Shown piece after piece: positions 7,597 to 15,524 of a stretch of DNA of 64,000 nucleotides. Location of the stretch: contig JAANSK020111127.1 in the NCBI GenBank assembly GCA_011763485.2, positions 39,927 to 103,926 of the forward strand, written 5' to 3'. Position numbers and translations under genes: made by a program. This stretch comes from Isoetes engelmannii. Its lineage: Eukaryota; Streptophyta; Lycopodiopsida; Isoetales; Isoetaceae. The notes under the pieces are model-generated. The model did not search any database. It saw only the letters and a list, made by a program, of their open reading frames with translations, and was not told where the DNA came from. Each line of letters opens with the position of its first letter. The first letter of the stretch is position 1.

Positions 7597-8742
7597 CTAG
7601 AAGGGCCTCGAAAGTGAGAACGGGCCCAGCCCCAGCCGCAGTCCGTGCTTGATCGTCAGGCCGACCAGATCGAATCGCCCCGGGGAGAACCGGTCTGCGA
7701 TGGCTTGATAAGCGTGCCAGCTGAGGCGAGCGCCGGGCACCAGGTACTCCATCAAAGCCGCTTCATAGGCATGGGGAAGTGATCGCCGCTCGATGGCATG
7801 CAATGCCTCATGCCCGCTGGTCACGAGGAAGTGAATCCCCGCTTTCGACAGCAGGGGCCGCGCTGCAGCGAACTTGTCGAGGTTGTTCGCCAGCGGCATG
7901 TGAATGACCGGCTTCACCTCGACCGCAACGACACGTCCGTCTTCGAGCACTAGCAGCGCATCGGGGTAGTAGTTGCGAGTCGCGCCGGTCTGGCTGCAAC
8001 GGTACGGAATCCCCATCGGCTGTTCGGTGTACCAGCGGACCGAGCGCATCCGCTCGATGCGTCGAAGGAAGTGGCGTTCCATCCCGGATTCAAACATGAC
8101 CTCGCGGCCCAGCTTCTCGCTGAAGAACCGGCCGGAGATCTCGCTCTGGTCAACCAGCCGCTGGGGGGAGTACCGCATCAGCACGTCCGGTTCTGGCACT
8201 CCCTCCGCCGGTTCGAGACCTTCCAGGAGCCCTGCCAGCCACGCGTCGAGTCGGTCGTTGGCCCGATCCTCGATGGCGACGAGGGCTTCGGCGCGTTCAC
8301 GGCGCCTGGCAGCATCGATCGCTGCGGCCAAGGCTTCGTCGCGGAGCGGGGCTCGCGAGTAGAGCAGGTGACAGATCAGGGGAAGGGCATGCGTGATCAG
8401 CGGCTGTTCGGGCAGGTGGGCTTCTGCGAAGTCCACGAACCTGTCGGCCCACCCATCCGATTCCGGTGCGGTCTGCTGCCGGATGTGACGCGATAGACCG
8501 GCTGCAGCTCCTGGGCCGTCGATCTTCCGAGGGGACACTTCGAGGTGAACCCTCTGATGGACCTTCTCGAGGAGCTGGCGAACCCGTTCCCGACTGATGG
8601 CCAACGGTTCTGCAATCGCGGCGAGCGTCCGAGGAACGCCGTCCGAAAGCCCGTAACGCAGATCCGCGATCTGGCTCAGCCGATCCGGCAATGCGCCGAG
8701 GAGGGCGTCTGCAAGCGACTGCCGGAAGGCCAGTTCATCCAT
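7597..8742 (-). CDS. Sigma-70 region 4-like HTH fused to TnsA-like PD-(D/E)XK nuclease
   Basis: 381 residues. Residues 28-65 (LAAIAEPLAISRERVRQLLE) match the DNA-binding helix-turn-helix of sigma-70 region 4.2. The C-terminal half has the nuclease core E222 (SGMERHF), PD260-261, E275-V-K277 with WYTEQPM between, the pattern of TnsA-like PD-(D/E)XK nucleases. No sigma region 2 is present, so it is not a sigma factor. It follows the RNA-repair pair by 18 bases on the same strand. Target and role unknown. Confidence 0.65.
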   Translation of the reverse strand: MDELAFRQSLADALLGALPDRLSQIADLRYGLSDGVPRTLAAIAEPLAISRERVRQLLEKVHQRVHLEVSPRKIDGPGAAAGLSRHIRQQTAPESDGWADRFVDFAEAHLPEQPLITHALPLICHLLYSRAPLRDEALAAAIDAARRRERAEALVAIEDRANDRLDAWLAGLLEGLEPAEGVPEPDVLMRYSPQRLVDQSEISGRFFSEKLGREVMFESGMERHFLRRIERMRSVRWYTEQPMGIPYRCSQTGATRNYYPDALLVLEDGRVVAVEVKPVIHMPLANNLDKFAAARPLLSKAGIHFLVTSGHEALHAIERRSLPHAYEAALMEYLVPGARLSWHAYQAIADRFSPGRFDLVGLTIKHGLRLGLGPFSLSRPF

Positions 8743-8760
8743 GATGGTTCGATCGGAAGC

Positions 8761-9942
8761 CTAGGAGGCCGGAAGGTAACTCTGACGTTGGCCCTGCGAG
8801 ACGTACAGCACCTCATGACCCTCCGTGGGCATCGGCAGCTCCCACCGCAGAAGCGATTGCTGCAGGTATGCCTCCGGAACGGTCTGCGATCGGTCCTGAT
8901 TCTGCGACCGCCAGGTGGTCGGGCCGGCAGCTTCCAAGTGAACGATCCGAACCTGCCCGCCGTACTGGCGCACGAGATCGACGCGAGAGTCGCGGAAGGT
9001 CTTCTGAATGGCCGTCGCGTTCCAGTAGAAGCTCTGGCCGGCGCGCAGGTGTTCGCGGACCCGCTCCTTGGTGGCCTGGGCAACCCCGCCTTCGTCCTCC
9101 CCATGCTCGACGCCCATGAACGCCCGCATGTCGTCGTAGGCCACGACAGGGCCGGGCGGCTGATGGTGAATCCAGTGATCCTTGCCGGAGGCAGGGAGAC
9201 CGCAGACGAAAGTGACCGTAGGTCCCTCAGCCTCGAAGAACGGGTAGCTGGCCGGGATTGAGCCCTCCCGGCGGAAATAGGCAAACCGGGTGGTTGGGTC
9301 TGGGAAGGTGAATGGCCGGGTGAGGCAACCCAGGTCCATGGCCATCAGCTCCATGAGCGCGATCTCATCGAGCACGCGGGGAATGTCGGCCGCGACGCGG
9401 CCGCGGATGTCCGCGCGGGCCACCGCCAGCAGATCCTCGAGCCGAACCTCCCAGGAGAGCTTCCGGACCGTGAACTCGCCGGATCTGCCACCGCGGTCGC
9501 CGATCCCGAAGAACGGGACCTGGTGGTGCTGGATGACGCTGCAGACGCGCTCGCGGATCTCGAATGGCGCCCCGGCCGACCAGAGCAGCGCTCGAGCGTC
9601 GATCGCGCCCCGCTTGGAGTGCCCGGGCTGCCGGATACGGCCGTCCGGATCGATCACGGTGGTCGAAGGCTTGGCGATATCGTGCAGGAGCGCGGCGACG
9701 AACATCACAGCCCGGCCGGCCGGGTCAGCGGCCCCGTATTCGGCGCCCGTGACCAGCTCTCGCAACACCATCAGGGTGTGCGTCCAGACGTCGCCCTCGC
9801 CATGATGGACGGGGCTCTGAGGGGTGGTACGGGTCGGGATCAACTCCGGGACCAGATCCAGAAGGGCGTCGGAGACCGGGCGCAGATCACCTGCCGCCGG
9901 AACAGCCGCCTGGATCGCCTCCCACCTGCATTTCACTTTCAT
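8761..9942 (-). CDS. HD-Pnk: HD phosphohydrolase fused to polynucleotide kinase
   Basis: 393 residues. The N-terminal HD domain has WTHTLMVL, ALLHDIAKP (HD at 87-88) and VIQHHQVP. The C-terminal P-loop kinase has Walker A GLPASGKD at 248-255 and AYDDMR. This order defines the bacterial HD-Pnk RNA end-healing enzymes (studied in Runella slithyformis), which remove 2',3'-phosphates and phosphorylate 5'-OH ends. The ATG overlaps the stop of the RNA ligase gene (ATGA), which fixes the start and shows coupling of healing and sealing enzymes. Confidence 0.82.
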   Translation of the reverse strand: MKVKCRWEAIQAAVPAAGDLRPVSDALLDLVPELIPTRTTPQSPVHHGEGDVWTHTLMVLRELVTGAEYGAADPAGRAVMFVAALLHDIAKPSTTVIDPDGRIRQPGHSKRGAIDARALLWSAGAPFEIRERVCSVIQHHQVPFFGIGDRGGRSGEFTVRKLSWEVRLEDLLAVARADIRGRVAADIPRVLDEIALMELMAMDLGCLTRPFTFPDPTTRFAYFRREGSIPASYPFFEAEGPTVTFVCGLPASGKDHWIHHQPPGPVVAYDDMRAFMGVEHGEDEGGVAQATKERVREHLRAGQSFYWNATAIQKTFRDSRVDLVRQYGGQVRIVHLEAAGPTTWRSQNQDRSQTVPEAYLQQSLLRWELPMPTEGHEVLYVSQGQRQSYLPAS

Positions 9943-11069
9943 GAGCCGCTCACCGGCCCGAGCCGGCGACCCCACTTGTCATACCGGAAGCCCGGGTCGA
10001 ACCCGGGGGGAAGGACACGGACGAAACTCCCTGCAGCAGCCCGGACCTGCTCGACACTGATGCGGTTCTCTTCGCAGTCGAGGTGGTGCTGCGCGCAGAC
10101 GGCGGCCCCGTTTTCGAGGTAGTACCCGCCGTCGGGGAACAGCTTCCGATCCATGATGTGGTGGGCATCGACCGCCGGTGCCTGGCAGAAGACGCAAGCA
10201 CCCTTGGCGCGATGAAGCACCTGCTCGCCGAAAGCCTGGCGCGAGAGAGGCGCTCCGAGGGCTTCCCAGCGTGGCGGCGGACACTCGAACAGCGACATCC
10301 CGCCGGCGAGCCGGTTGGGGATGATCGGCCGCGAAAGCCAGTGGCTGTCGTTGTCCAGGATGGTCTGCACGAAGTCGCCGCGAACCCACTTGTATCTCGC
10401 CTCGACGTAATCGCCCCGCTCGATCTTGATGTAGCCGCCCTCCGAGAGATCCGAATCCTCGGTCTCTCGAGAGGCGCGCGGCCAATCCAGGCCCATCTGT
10501 TCAACGGTCCGGCGAAAGTGGTCGCGCCAGTCTGGAGTCTTGAACAGGGAGCGCTTGACCAGTCGGGTCAGGTCTCCCAGATGCTTCGGCGCTGGGCCGG
10601 CGTAGAGAACCGGAACCGAATGAATCGGAAGTGCGCCAAGAAGGGCGCGGCGGGCGGGGGTCGAAAGGAACTTGCCCACCTGGCGATCGAGGACATCGAA
10701 CTCGAGCCAGTAGTGGGGGAGGGCATCGTAGTAGACGGTGTGCTTGCTCCGGCACCACTCCCCGTAGACCACGTAGCGATCCGTGAGCACGTCGAACAGC
10801 GAATCCTCGAGTCCCTTCGCCCAGGTCTTGAACAGATCGAAGTGAACTTCCCTGCCGCCGCCGGTGAGGTAGTGGCCGCGGGACTGCAGGAGCTGGTCTC
10901 CGTCCACAGAGAAGCTGTGGCCGGAATTGGCGCCGTCGAGCTTCTCCTCCCAGATGAGATACGACCCGGCCAGATCCCGATACGGGACCCGCTCCTTGTC
11001 GTCACCTGCCTGGAGGTTTGACCCTTCCAGGTGCGGTGTTCTGGGGTACTTCTCGATGTGGGGCAACAT
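9939..11069 (-). CDS. RNA ligase (Rnl2-like) with C-terminal HNH-like zinc domain
   Basis: 376 residues. The nucleotidyltransferase motif I is EEKLDGAN with Lys43 as the AMP-attached lysine; YGEW fits motif III, EGGYIK motif IV and ARYKW motif V. The C-terminal 90 residues hold CVFCQAP, DAHHIMDRKLF and CAQHH, an HNH-like zinc module not usual in such ligases. It should seal 5'-P/3'-OH RNA nicks made by nucleases, with the downstream HD-Pnk. The ATTGTAC motif lies just upstream of the start. Confidence 0.8.
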   Translation of the reverse strand: MLPHIEKYPRTPHLEGSNLQAGDDKERVPYRDLAGSYLIWEEKLDGANSGHSFSVDGDQLLQSRGHYLTGGGREVHFDLFKTWAKGLEDSLFDVLTDRYVVYGEWCRSKHTVYYDALPHYWLEFDVLDRQVGKFLSTPARRALLGALPIHSVPVLYAGPAPKHLGDLTRLVKRSLFKTPDWRDHFRRTVEQMGLDWPRASRETEDSDLSEGGYIKIERGDYVEARYKWVRGDFVQTILDNDSHWLSRPIIPNRLAGGMSLFECPPPRWEALGAPLSRQAFGEQVLHRAKGACVFCQAPAVDAHHIMDRKLFPDGGYYLENGAAVCAQHHLDCEENRISVEQVRAAAGSFVRVLPPGFDPGFRYDKWGRRLGPVSGS

Positions 11070-11096
11070 GGCGCGGGCTCAGAAATTCAAGCGTTT

Positions 11097-11114
11097 ATTG
11101 TACAAAAAGCCAAC
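11097..11114 (-). promoter_or_regulatory. Recurrent ATTGTAC-type promoter/operator motif
   Basis: Minus-strand TTGGCTTTTTGTACAATA, nearly identical to the copy at 7557, placed about 28 bases before the RNA ligase start. Confidence 0.5.
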
Positions 11115-11247
11115 TACAGACGCCACCCAATGGCGCCGTGGCGAAGCCAATGTGCGGAGGTGCGGCTTGGACAGCCGAGGGCGGCGCCCTCGGCTGGCCG
11201 GATAACGCCTTTGCCTCGGACAACTGGGCTGTTCCGACCGCAACAAC

Positions 11248-11283
11248 GAAAAGGCCCAGCCCCCATGAAGGAGGCTGGGCCTG
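11248..11283 (-). terminator. Intrinsic terminator after the HNH gene
   Basis: AGGCCCAGCC and GGCTGGGCCT form a 10-bp stem; on the minus strand it is followed by TTTTCG. It ends the HNH transcript. Confidence 0.8.
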
Positions 11284-11292
11284 GTTGAGCCC

Positions 11293-11865
11293 TTAATGGG
11301 CCTTGCGACTTCCCGGGCGCTTCGAGCCGAAGGCCTCGAGGAACTTCTGCTGATCCGCGAGGATGGACCGGCCGGAAAGAATCAGCGCTTCGGCATGCGA
11401 AGGAGCGAACGGGAGCGCCAGCAGCGGCATGTTGGCCTCCTCTGGGGTCCGGTTGTCCTTCCGGCTGTTGCACTGGTTCGTCTTCGGACCAGTGCAAGCG
11501 GTCACCACGTTCTCCCAACGGTCTTCACCGCCTCGGCTCGTCGGAAGGATGTGGTCGGCACTGAGGTTCCGCTCGCTGTAGACGTGGCCGCAGTACATGC
11601 AGCGGTAGCCGTCACGGGCGAACAGGCGCTTGTTGGTCAGGCGCGGGACCGCAGAGAAGTGCCGGCTACGATCCGCCACCGCGATGATGGAGTTCACCCG
11701 CAGGATCGTCGTCTGCCCGCCGCGCGTGCCGCCACGCAGATCGAATGAGGTGTCTCCCGCCTCCCACTTCACGCGATCACGCGCGTAGGCGACGGCAGCC
11801 TCCTGCCAGTTGATCCACTTCACCGGGAGCCCGGATACGTCCAGCTTCAACACCATCGGGTACAT
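11293..11865 (-). CDS. HNH endonuclease
   Basis: 190 residues. RDGYRCMYCG, SADHILPTSRGG, NVVTAC and QCNSRK form the standard HNH/McrA-like zinc-binding nuclease module. The N-terminal 90 residues are not recognised. These free-standing nucleases are common in phages and plasmids and may be restriction-like or homing enzymes. The start has AAGGAGG and, further up on the same strand, GATACC (11916-11921), the leader pattern seen throughout the window. It is a single-gene transcript ending at the hairpin near 11250. Confidence 0.82.
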   Translation of the reverse strand: MYPMVLKLDVSGLPVKWINWQEAAVAYARDRVKWEAGDTSFDLRGGTRGGQTTILRVNSIIAVADRSRHFSAVPRLTNKRLFARDGYRCMYCGHVYSERNLSADHILPTSRGGEDRWENVVTACTGPKTNQCNSRKDNRTPEEANMPLLALPFAPSHAEALILSGRSILADQQKFLEAFGSKRPGSRKAH

Positions 11866-12261
11866 AAGACCCTCCTTGATATGTCCTGGCGCTCCTCCGC
11901 CTGGACGTGAAAACAGGTATCTGGAATTGCCGGGAGGAAGAAGAATCGGGGATGAACAAATTCGGGATACCGTCGGATACAGGACGGGTAGGACAGGCTG
12001 ATGGATCTGTCAGACGCCTGCTCGACAGACGTGTGCCACAGTTCCCGAAGGCGCAACTCTGTGAGTCAAGGGCATGCGATCACTGATCGACAAGACGGGA
12101 GCCCGTCTGATCAGCTACAAAAACAGGAGGACAAACGCTGAATGGGGCGGGTCAACAAACGGTTTTCGATGCGGGCGAATTGAGGAACGACAACCTTCCT
12201 GAGCCGGCTGTGTGGGTGGGCTCATTGTCTGTCGTGATCCTTGTTCTGCCCAACCAGGTGT
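11866..12261. other. Intergenic stretch before the tRNA array
   Basis: Contains the minus-strand leader of the HNH gene (GATACC at 11916-11921). A plus-strand GATACCG near 11966 has no good reading frame behind it. I see no further gene. Confidence 0.4.
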
Positions 12262-12337
12262 TGGGGCCCCGAGCGGGATTCGAACCCGCGGCTGACTCCT
12301 TAGAACGAAGTTGCTCTGACCGCTGAGCTACCGGGGC
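12262..12337 (-). tRNA. tRNA-Arg(UCU)
   Basis: Complete cloverleaf; loop GTTCT AA gives anticodon TCT. Acceptor GCCCCGG pairs with TCGGGGC, CCA encoded. Downstream end of the tRNA array. Confidence 0.9.
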
Positions 12338-12348
12338 AGGAGGGAAAA

Positions 12349-12424
12349 TGGTGCCGGTCATCCGGATCGAACGGATGGCCTCTGCGTTACGAATGCAGCG
12401 CTCTGCCAACTGAGCTAGACCGGC
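12349..12424 (-). tRNA. tRNA-Thr(CGU)
   Basis: Full cloverleaf, anticodon loop TTCGTAA, perfect acceptor GCCGGTC/GACCGGC, CCA encoded. Confidence 0.93.
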
Positions 12425-12432
12425 GAGGGGGG

Positions 12433-12508
12433 TGGTGCCCGCAGACGGGATCGAACCGACGGCCTCTTGCATACCAAGCAAGCGCTCTTCCGACTGAGCT
12501 ATACGGGC
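12433..12508 (-). tRNA. tRNA-Thr(GGU)
   Basis: Full cloverleaf, loop TTGGTAT, acceptor GCCCGTA with matching 3' strand, CCA encoded. Confidence 0.93.
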
Positions 12509-12598
12509 AAAGACTCAAACGAGGGAGACCCATCGACTGAATTGGGTTTCATGAAACACCCGACTGATTCGGGTCAAAATAACGAGAGAGCAGCAGGC

Positions 12599-13837
12599 AT
12601 GAAGCCAGGACTTGCACCGCCAAGATGCAGCCCGGAATTTGCAGACGGAGCGATCGTTCTTGAGGGGCTCCGCAGCAAGTCTGGTGGAATGGAAACTGTT
12701 CACATGGGCGCCAAGCGGGCGCTGATGCAAGGCTTCAAACCGGTCAACAAAATGAGCAATCCCCCGTCGGAACCGCGGCGCAAAGCGCGCACGCGGGGCA
12801 GGCCTGCAGTGCTTGCCACCATTCCAAGATGCTTTCTCGAGTACCTCGCTTCTTGCGGGGTCTCGCCATACGACATCTACCCCGAGGAGCTCGTCGAGCG
12901 CATCCAGAGAGCTGGCAGGTACGAGGAGATCCCCGAGGAGCGTTTCATCAGGATGTTCGCCCCGGCCATTGAGGCCACAGGCCGGCACGACCTGGTTCTG
13001 GCAGCCATGTTCACCAGCGGCGAACGATTGATAGGCCAGATCTCCGATGTCGTTGGCCGAAGCGAAACGATCAAGGAGGCCGTGGGGCACCTGGTCCGAT
13101 ACAACAGCCTGACAGGATGCCTCGGCAGCTTCGACGTGAGGTTGGACGGGAGCCGGATGGTCGTTCGATGGCCTGAGGGGTCAGCAGACGTCCAAGATCC
13201 GCACACCATGGAATACCGCATGGCGATCATCACGATCGGATTGCGCATGGTTTGCCAGGAGCCGGACATGCGAGTCGATGTCACGGTCCCCTATGAGGCT
13301 CCCTCCTACACAGAGCTGTACCAGCAGACCTTCGGCGGGCTGACGACATTCAAGGCCAAGATTTGTGAGCTGACGTCCCCCTCGAGGTCCATGGACGGCC
13401 AGCGAATTGTGCTCCCCGGATTACGCCAACAAGTCAGCGAAACGGAGACAGAAGCACGGATCGAGGCCGGTGATGCAGAGCATTTCCACGGTCTCTTGAC
13501 GAACTTCATCCTTCAGAACATGACCAGCGCCCGCGTCTCAGTCGAGGACGCCGCCCAAGCGCTGAAGGTCTCCAGCCGAACACTGCAGCGCTGGCTCGAA
13601 AAGACCGGCATCCACTACCAGGAACTGCTGGATCAGATCCGGATGCAGGAGTCGAAGCGGCTGCTCATGGACGCAAACGTGAGCCTCCCCCGCATCACGT
13701 TCATGCTCGGGTACACAGCACAGAGCAACTTCCAGACGGCATTTCGCCGATGGACCGGGATGTCACCTGGGGCCTTCAGGGACGCCCAGTTCGGGATCAA
13801 ACGAAAACGGCGAACGCCTTCCAGAAAAGGGGTCTAG
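12599..13837 (+). CDS. AraC-family transcription regulator (OruR-like)
   Basis: The C-terminal 100 residues are an AraC/XylS double helix-turn-helix (VEDAAQALKVSSRTLQRWLE, then LPRITFMLGYTAQSNFQTAF). The N-terminal 200 residues resemble the ligand-binding domain of the OruR/ArgR-like AraC subgroup. It should activate or repress a catabolic gene, none of which is obvious nearby. The frame is open back into tRNA-Thr(GGU); I choose the ATG at 12599 with AGCAGG in front, but 12752 would give 361 residues, closer to the family. Its strand is opposite to the tRNAs. Confidence 0.8.
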   Translation: MKPGLAPPRCSPEFADGAIVLEGLRSKSGGMETVHMGAKRALMQGFKPVNKMSNPPSEPRRKARTRGRPAVLATIPRCFLEYLASCGVSPYDIYPEELVERIQRAGRYEEIPEERFIRMFAPAIEATGRHDLVLAAMFTSGERLIGQISDVVGRSETIKEAVGHLVRYNSLTGCLGSFDVRLDGSRMVVRWPEGSADVQDPHTMEYRMAIITIGLRMVCQEPDMRVDVTVPYEAPSYTELYQQTFGGLTTFKAKICELTSPSRSMDGQRIVLPGLRQQVSETETEARIEAGDAEHFHGLLTNFILQNMTSARVSVEDAAQALKVSSRTLQRWLEKTGIHYQELLDQIRMQESKRLLMDANVSLPRITFMLGYTAQSNFQTAFRRWTGMSPGAFRDAQFGIKRKRRTPSRKGV

Positions 13838-14364
13838 GCCGCTTTCAGTTGTTCGATTGCGCTTTCGATGAGGTTGCGAGCCTGGTCGTGAAGGGCGCGG
13901 TCGGCCCGTGTCAACACGGACAACGCGGCCAACTTCTCCGGCAACCACACCCTGGCGAACTTCCGATCGTGTTCAAGGACCGTGCGCCCATTGCTGGCGA
14001 TGTCGGCAACCTTGACCGTCTGGGCATAGTCGCTGATCGATGCCAGGTGGGCCCGGTCGATCGCCTTGCGAACTGCGCGAGGTCCGTCTTCCGGCCTGCT
14101 TACATCGGTGACCTCTTCGACCAAATCTGCGACTTCCGATCCGAAGCGGTCCTTGAGCAGCTGGTAGGTCACCCAAGGAACGTCCTCGCGGACGTCGTGA
14201 AGCAGGCCCGCTGCAACCACGATGTCGGGCATTCCAGCTGCCGCCAAGATCGCGCCGACTTCGCGAGGGTGGGTGATGTACGGATCGCCCGTGAACTTGC
14301 GGGTCTGGCCGATCGACCCATGGGCCTGTTCGGCAAAGACGTCGGCTTCATGGATCAGATTCAT
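13834..14364 (-). CDS. RelA/SpoT-type HD domain protein
   Basis: 176 residues with the (p)ppGpp-hydrolase style HD signature: YITHPREV, AAGLLHDVREDV (HD) and VKVADIASNGRTV. Stand-alone proteins of this type (MESH1-like) hydrolyse ppGpp-like or other nucleotides; there is no synthetase domain. The start at 14364 has GGGAGG nine bases before it, and tRNA-Ala(UGC) lies just upstream, so both may share a transcript. It ends convergently with the AraC gene. Confidence 0.75.
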   Translation of the reverse strand: MNLIHEADVFAEQAHGSIGQTRKFTGDPYITHPREVGAILAAAGMPDIVVAAGLLHDVREDVPWVTYQLLKDRFGSEVADLVEEVTDVSRPEDGPRAVRKAIDRAHLASISDYAQTVKVADIASNGRTVLEHDRKFARVWLPEKLAALSVLTRADRALHDQARNLIESAIEQLKAA

Positions 14365-14405
14365 CGCCAGTGCCTCCCGCAGTTGGTATCGGCCGTCCGT
14401 TGAAG

Positions 14406-14481
14406 TGGTGGAGCCAGTCGGGATCGAACCGACGACCCTCTGCTTGCAAAGCAGATGCTCTCCCAGCTGAGCTATGGCCCC
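14406..14481 (-). tRNA. tRNA-Ala(UGC)
   Basis: Full cloverleaf, loop TTTGCAA, GGGGCCA acceptor with one G-U pair, CCA encoded. Confidence 0.94.
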
Positions 14482-14931
14482 GAAAATGGTTGCTGGGTAC
14501 TTCCGTCCAGCACCGCGGCTATCGTGGCGGCATCTCGAGGGGGAATCCCTCCGGTCAATCACGCGCTCTTTTATTTCGACCCGCTTTGCGTCCCGGGTTT
14601 TTGCTTCCGATGATGCGGGGAGTTCCCCGCACCATCGTCCAACAGGCCTTCACGCAACCTTTGCTGGCGCTGAACCCTCCGGGGCGTCGCCCCTCATCTC
14701 GGTTCAGTGAGCTCGCCACTTTCGCGGCGAATGGCATCTGGCGTGAGGCCAGTTGCCTTGTTCGTGCGCGGATTCGCTACGCTGGTTCCGCGTGAACCTC
14801 GATTGAGTCACCGCCGTAGGCGGTCACCTCGTACTGCTTGCGGTAGGGAAACGCCGGTTGACGGTGTGCGGGCCGGAAACTCCGCTTCAGGTGAATCTCG
14901 CTGTGTCATCAGCAGCATGCAACATGGGTTA
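14482..14931. other. Gene-free stretch inside the tRNA array
   Basis: No supported protein gene or tRNA. It holds several short hairpins (for example near 14617 and 14682). It lies between the ATTGTAC-type motif at 14932 and tRNA-Ala(UGC), so it may be a long leader of that minus-strand transcript. Confidence 0.3.
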
Positions 14932-14949
14932 ATTGTACATATACCCAAT
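14932..14949 (-). promoter_or_regulatory. Recurrent ATTGTAC-type motif, probable tRNA promoter
   Basis: ATTG, ten bases, CAAT. On the minus strand it reads TTGGGTATATGTACAATTAA, facing tRNA-Ala(UGC) and the HD gene. Confidence 0.45.
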
Positions 14950-14976
14950 AACAAATTCAAGCAAGCCGTTCGCGGA

Positions 14977-15261
14977 TCAGCGAGACTCAGCGCACATCGG
15001 CAAACGACTGTTCGAAGGGTGATCGCAGAGCTTCTGATTGGCCATGCGCTCGCTTTCATTCATCGAGCGACGCACGGAAATGGTGGGTGCCTTCGGCGGC
15101 CCGGCCTTCACAGTAGCTCCAAGCGCACCTGCGATCCTGCCGGTTGACTCGATCACGGCCTTGGCCGCTTCTCCGTCAACGGGATAGGCATCGGATTCCT
15201 CCTGCGCTATGGCGCCGGCCGAGACCAGAACAAGCAGCAGGGATGTCACAAGATTTCGCAT
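14977..15261 (-). CDS. Small secreted protein, 94 aa
   Basis: Starts MRNLVTSLLLVLVSAGAIAQ, a clear signal peptide with a likely cleavage after AIA. The mature part is small, basic near the end and has two cysteines that could form a disulphide. No family recognised. The leader has GATACCG (15287-15292 on the minus strand) and CCGGAGGCGAC before the ATG, which fixes the start. Confidence 0.65.
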   Translation of the reverse strand: MRNLVTSLLLVLVSAGAIAQEESDAYPVDGEAAKAVIESTGRIAGALGATVKAGPPKAPTISVRRSMNESERMANQKLCDHPSNSRLPMCAESR

Positions 15262-15306
15262 GTCGCCTCCGGGGGTTGTGGCGAACGGTATCTGCATGGC
15301 GTGTGA

Positions 15307-15383
15307 TGGTCGGAATGACAGGATTTGAACCTGCGGCCTCCTGCCCCCCAGGCAGGCGCTCCACCAAGCTGAGCTACATTCCG
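15307..15383 (-). tRNA. tRNA-Pro(GGG)
   Basis: Full cloverleaf, loop CTGGGGG, acceptor CGGAATG/CATTCCG, discriminator A, CCA encoded. Confidence 0.93.
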
Positions 15384-15393
15384 GAAACGGGTG

Positions 15394-15467
15394 CCCCCTA
15401 CGCAAGAGTTGAACTCGCAACCTTCCCGCTAGGACCGGGACGCTCTATCCATTTGAGCTAGTAGGGG
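15394..15467 (-). tRNA. tRNA-Arg(CCU)
   Basis: Perfect acceptor CCCCTAC/GTAGGGG and loop GTCCTAG. Unlike most of the array, CCA is not encoded: after discriminator G comes CAC. Confidence 0.9.
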
Positions 15468-15524
15468 TCGATTTGCTACGGACTGCACCAGATACCTGTC
15501 CCGTCCACCTCAAGGACGGAACAC

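Noticed and set aside
7597-8742. Sigma factor
   Set aside because: Only a region-4-like HTH is present; the rest is a nuclease domain and no region 2 is seen.
12467-12598. Upstream extension of the AraC gene
   Set aside because: It would translate through tRNA-Thr(GGU); a start inside 12599-12752 is more reasonable.
14482-14931. Intron-split tRNA or group I intron between tRNA parts
   Set aside because: Neighbouring tRNAs are complete and no intron core or orphan half was found.
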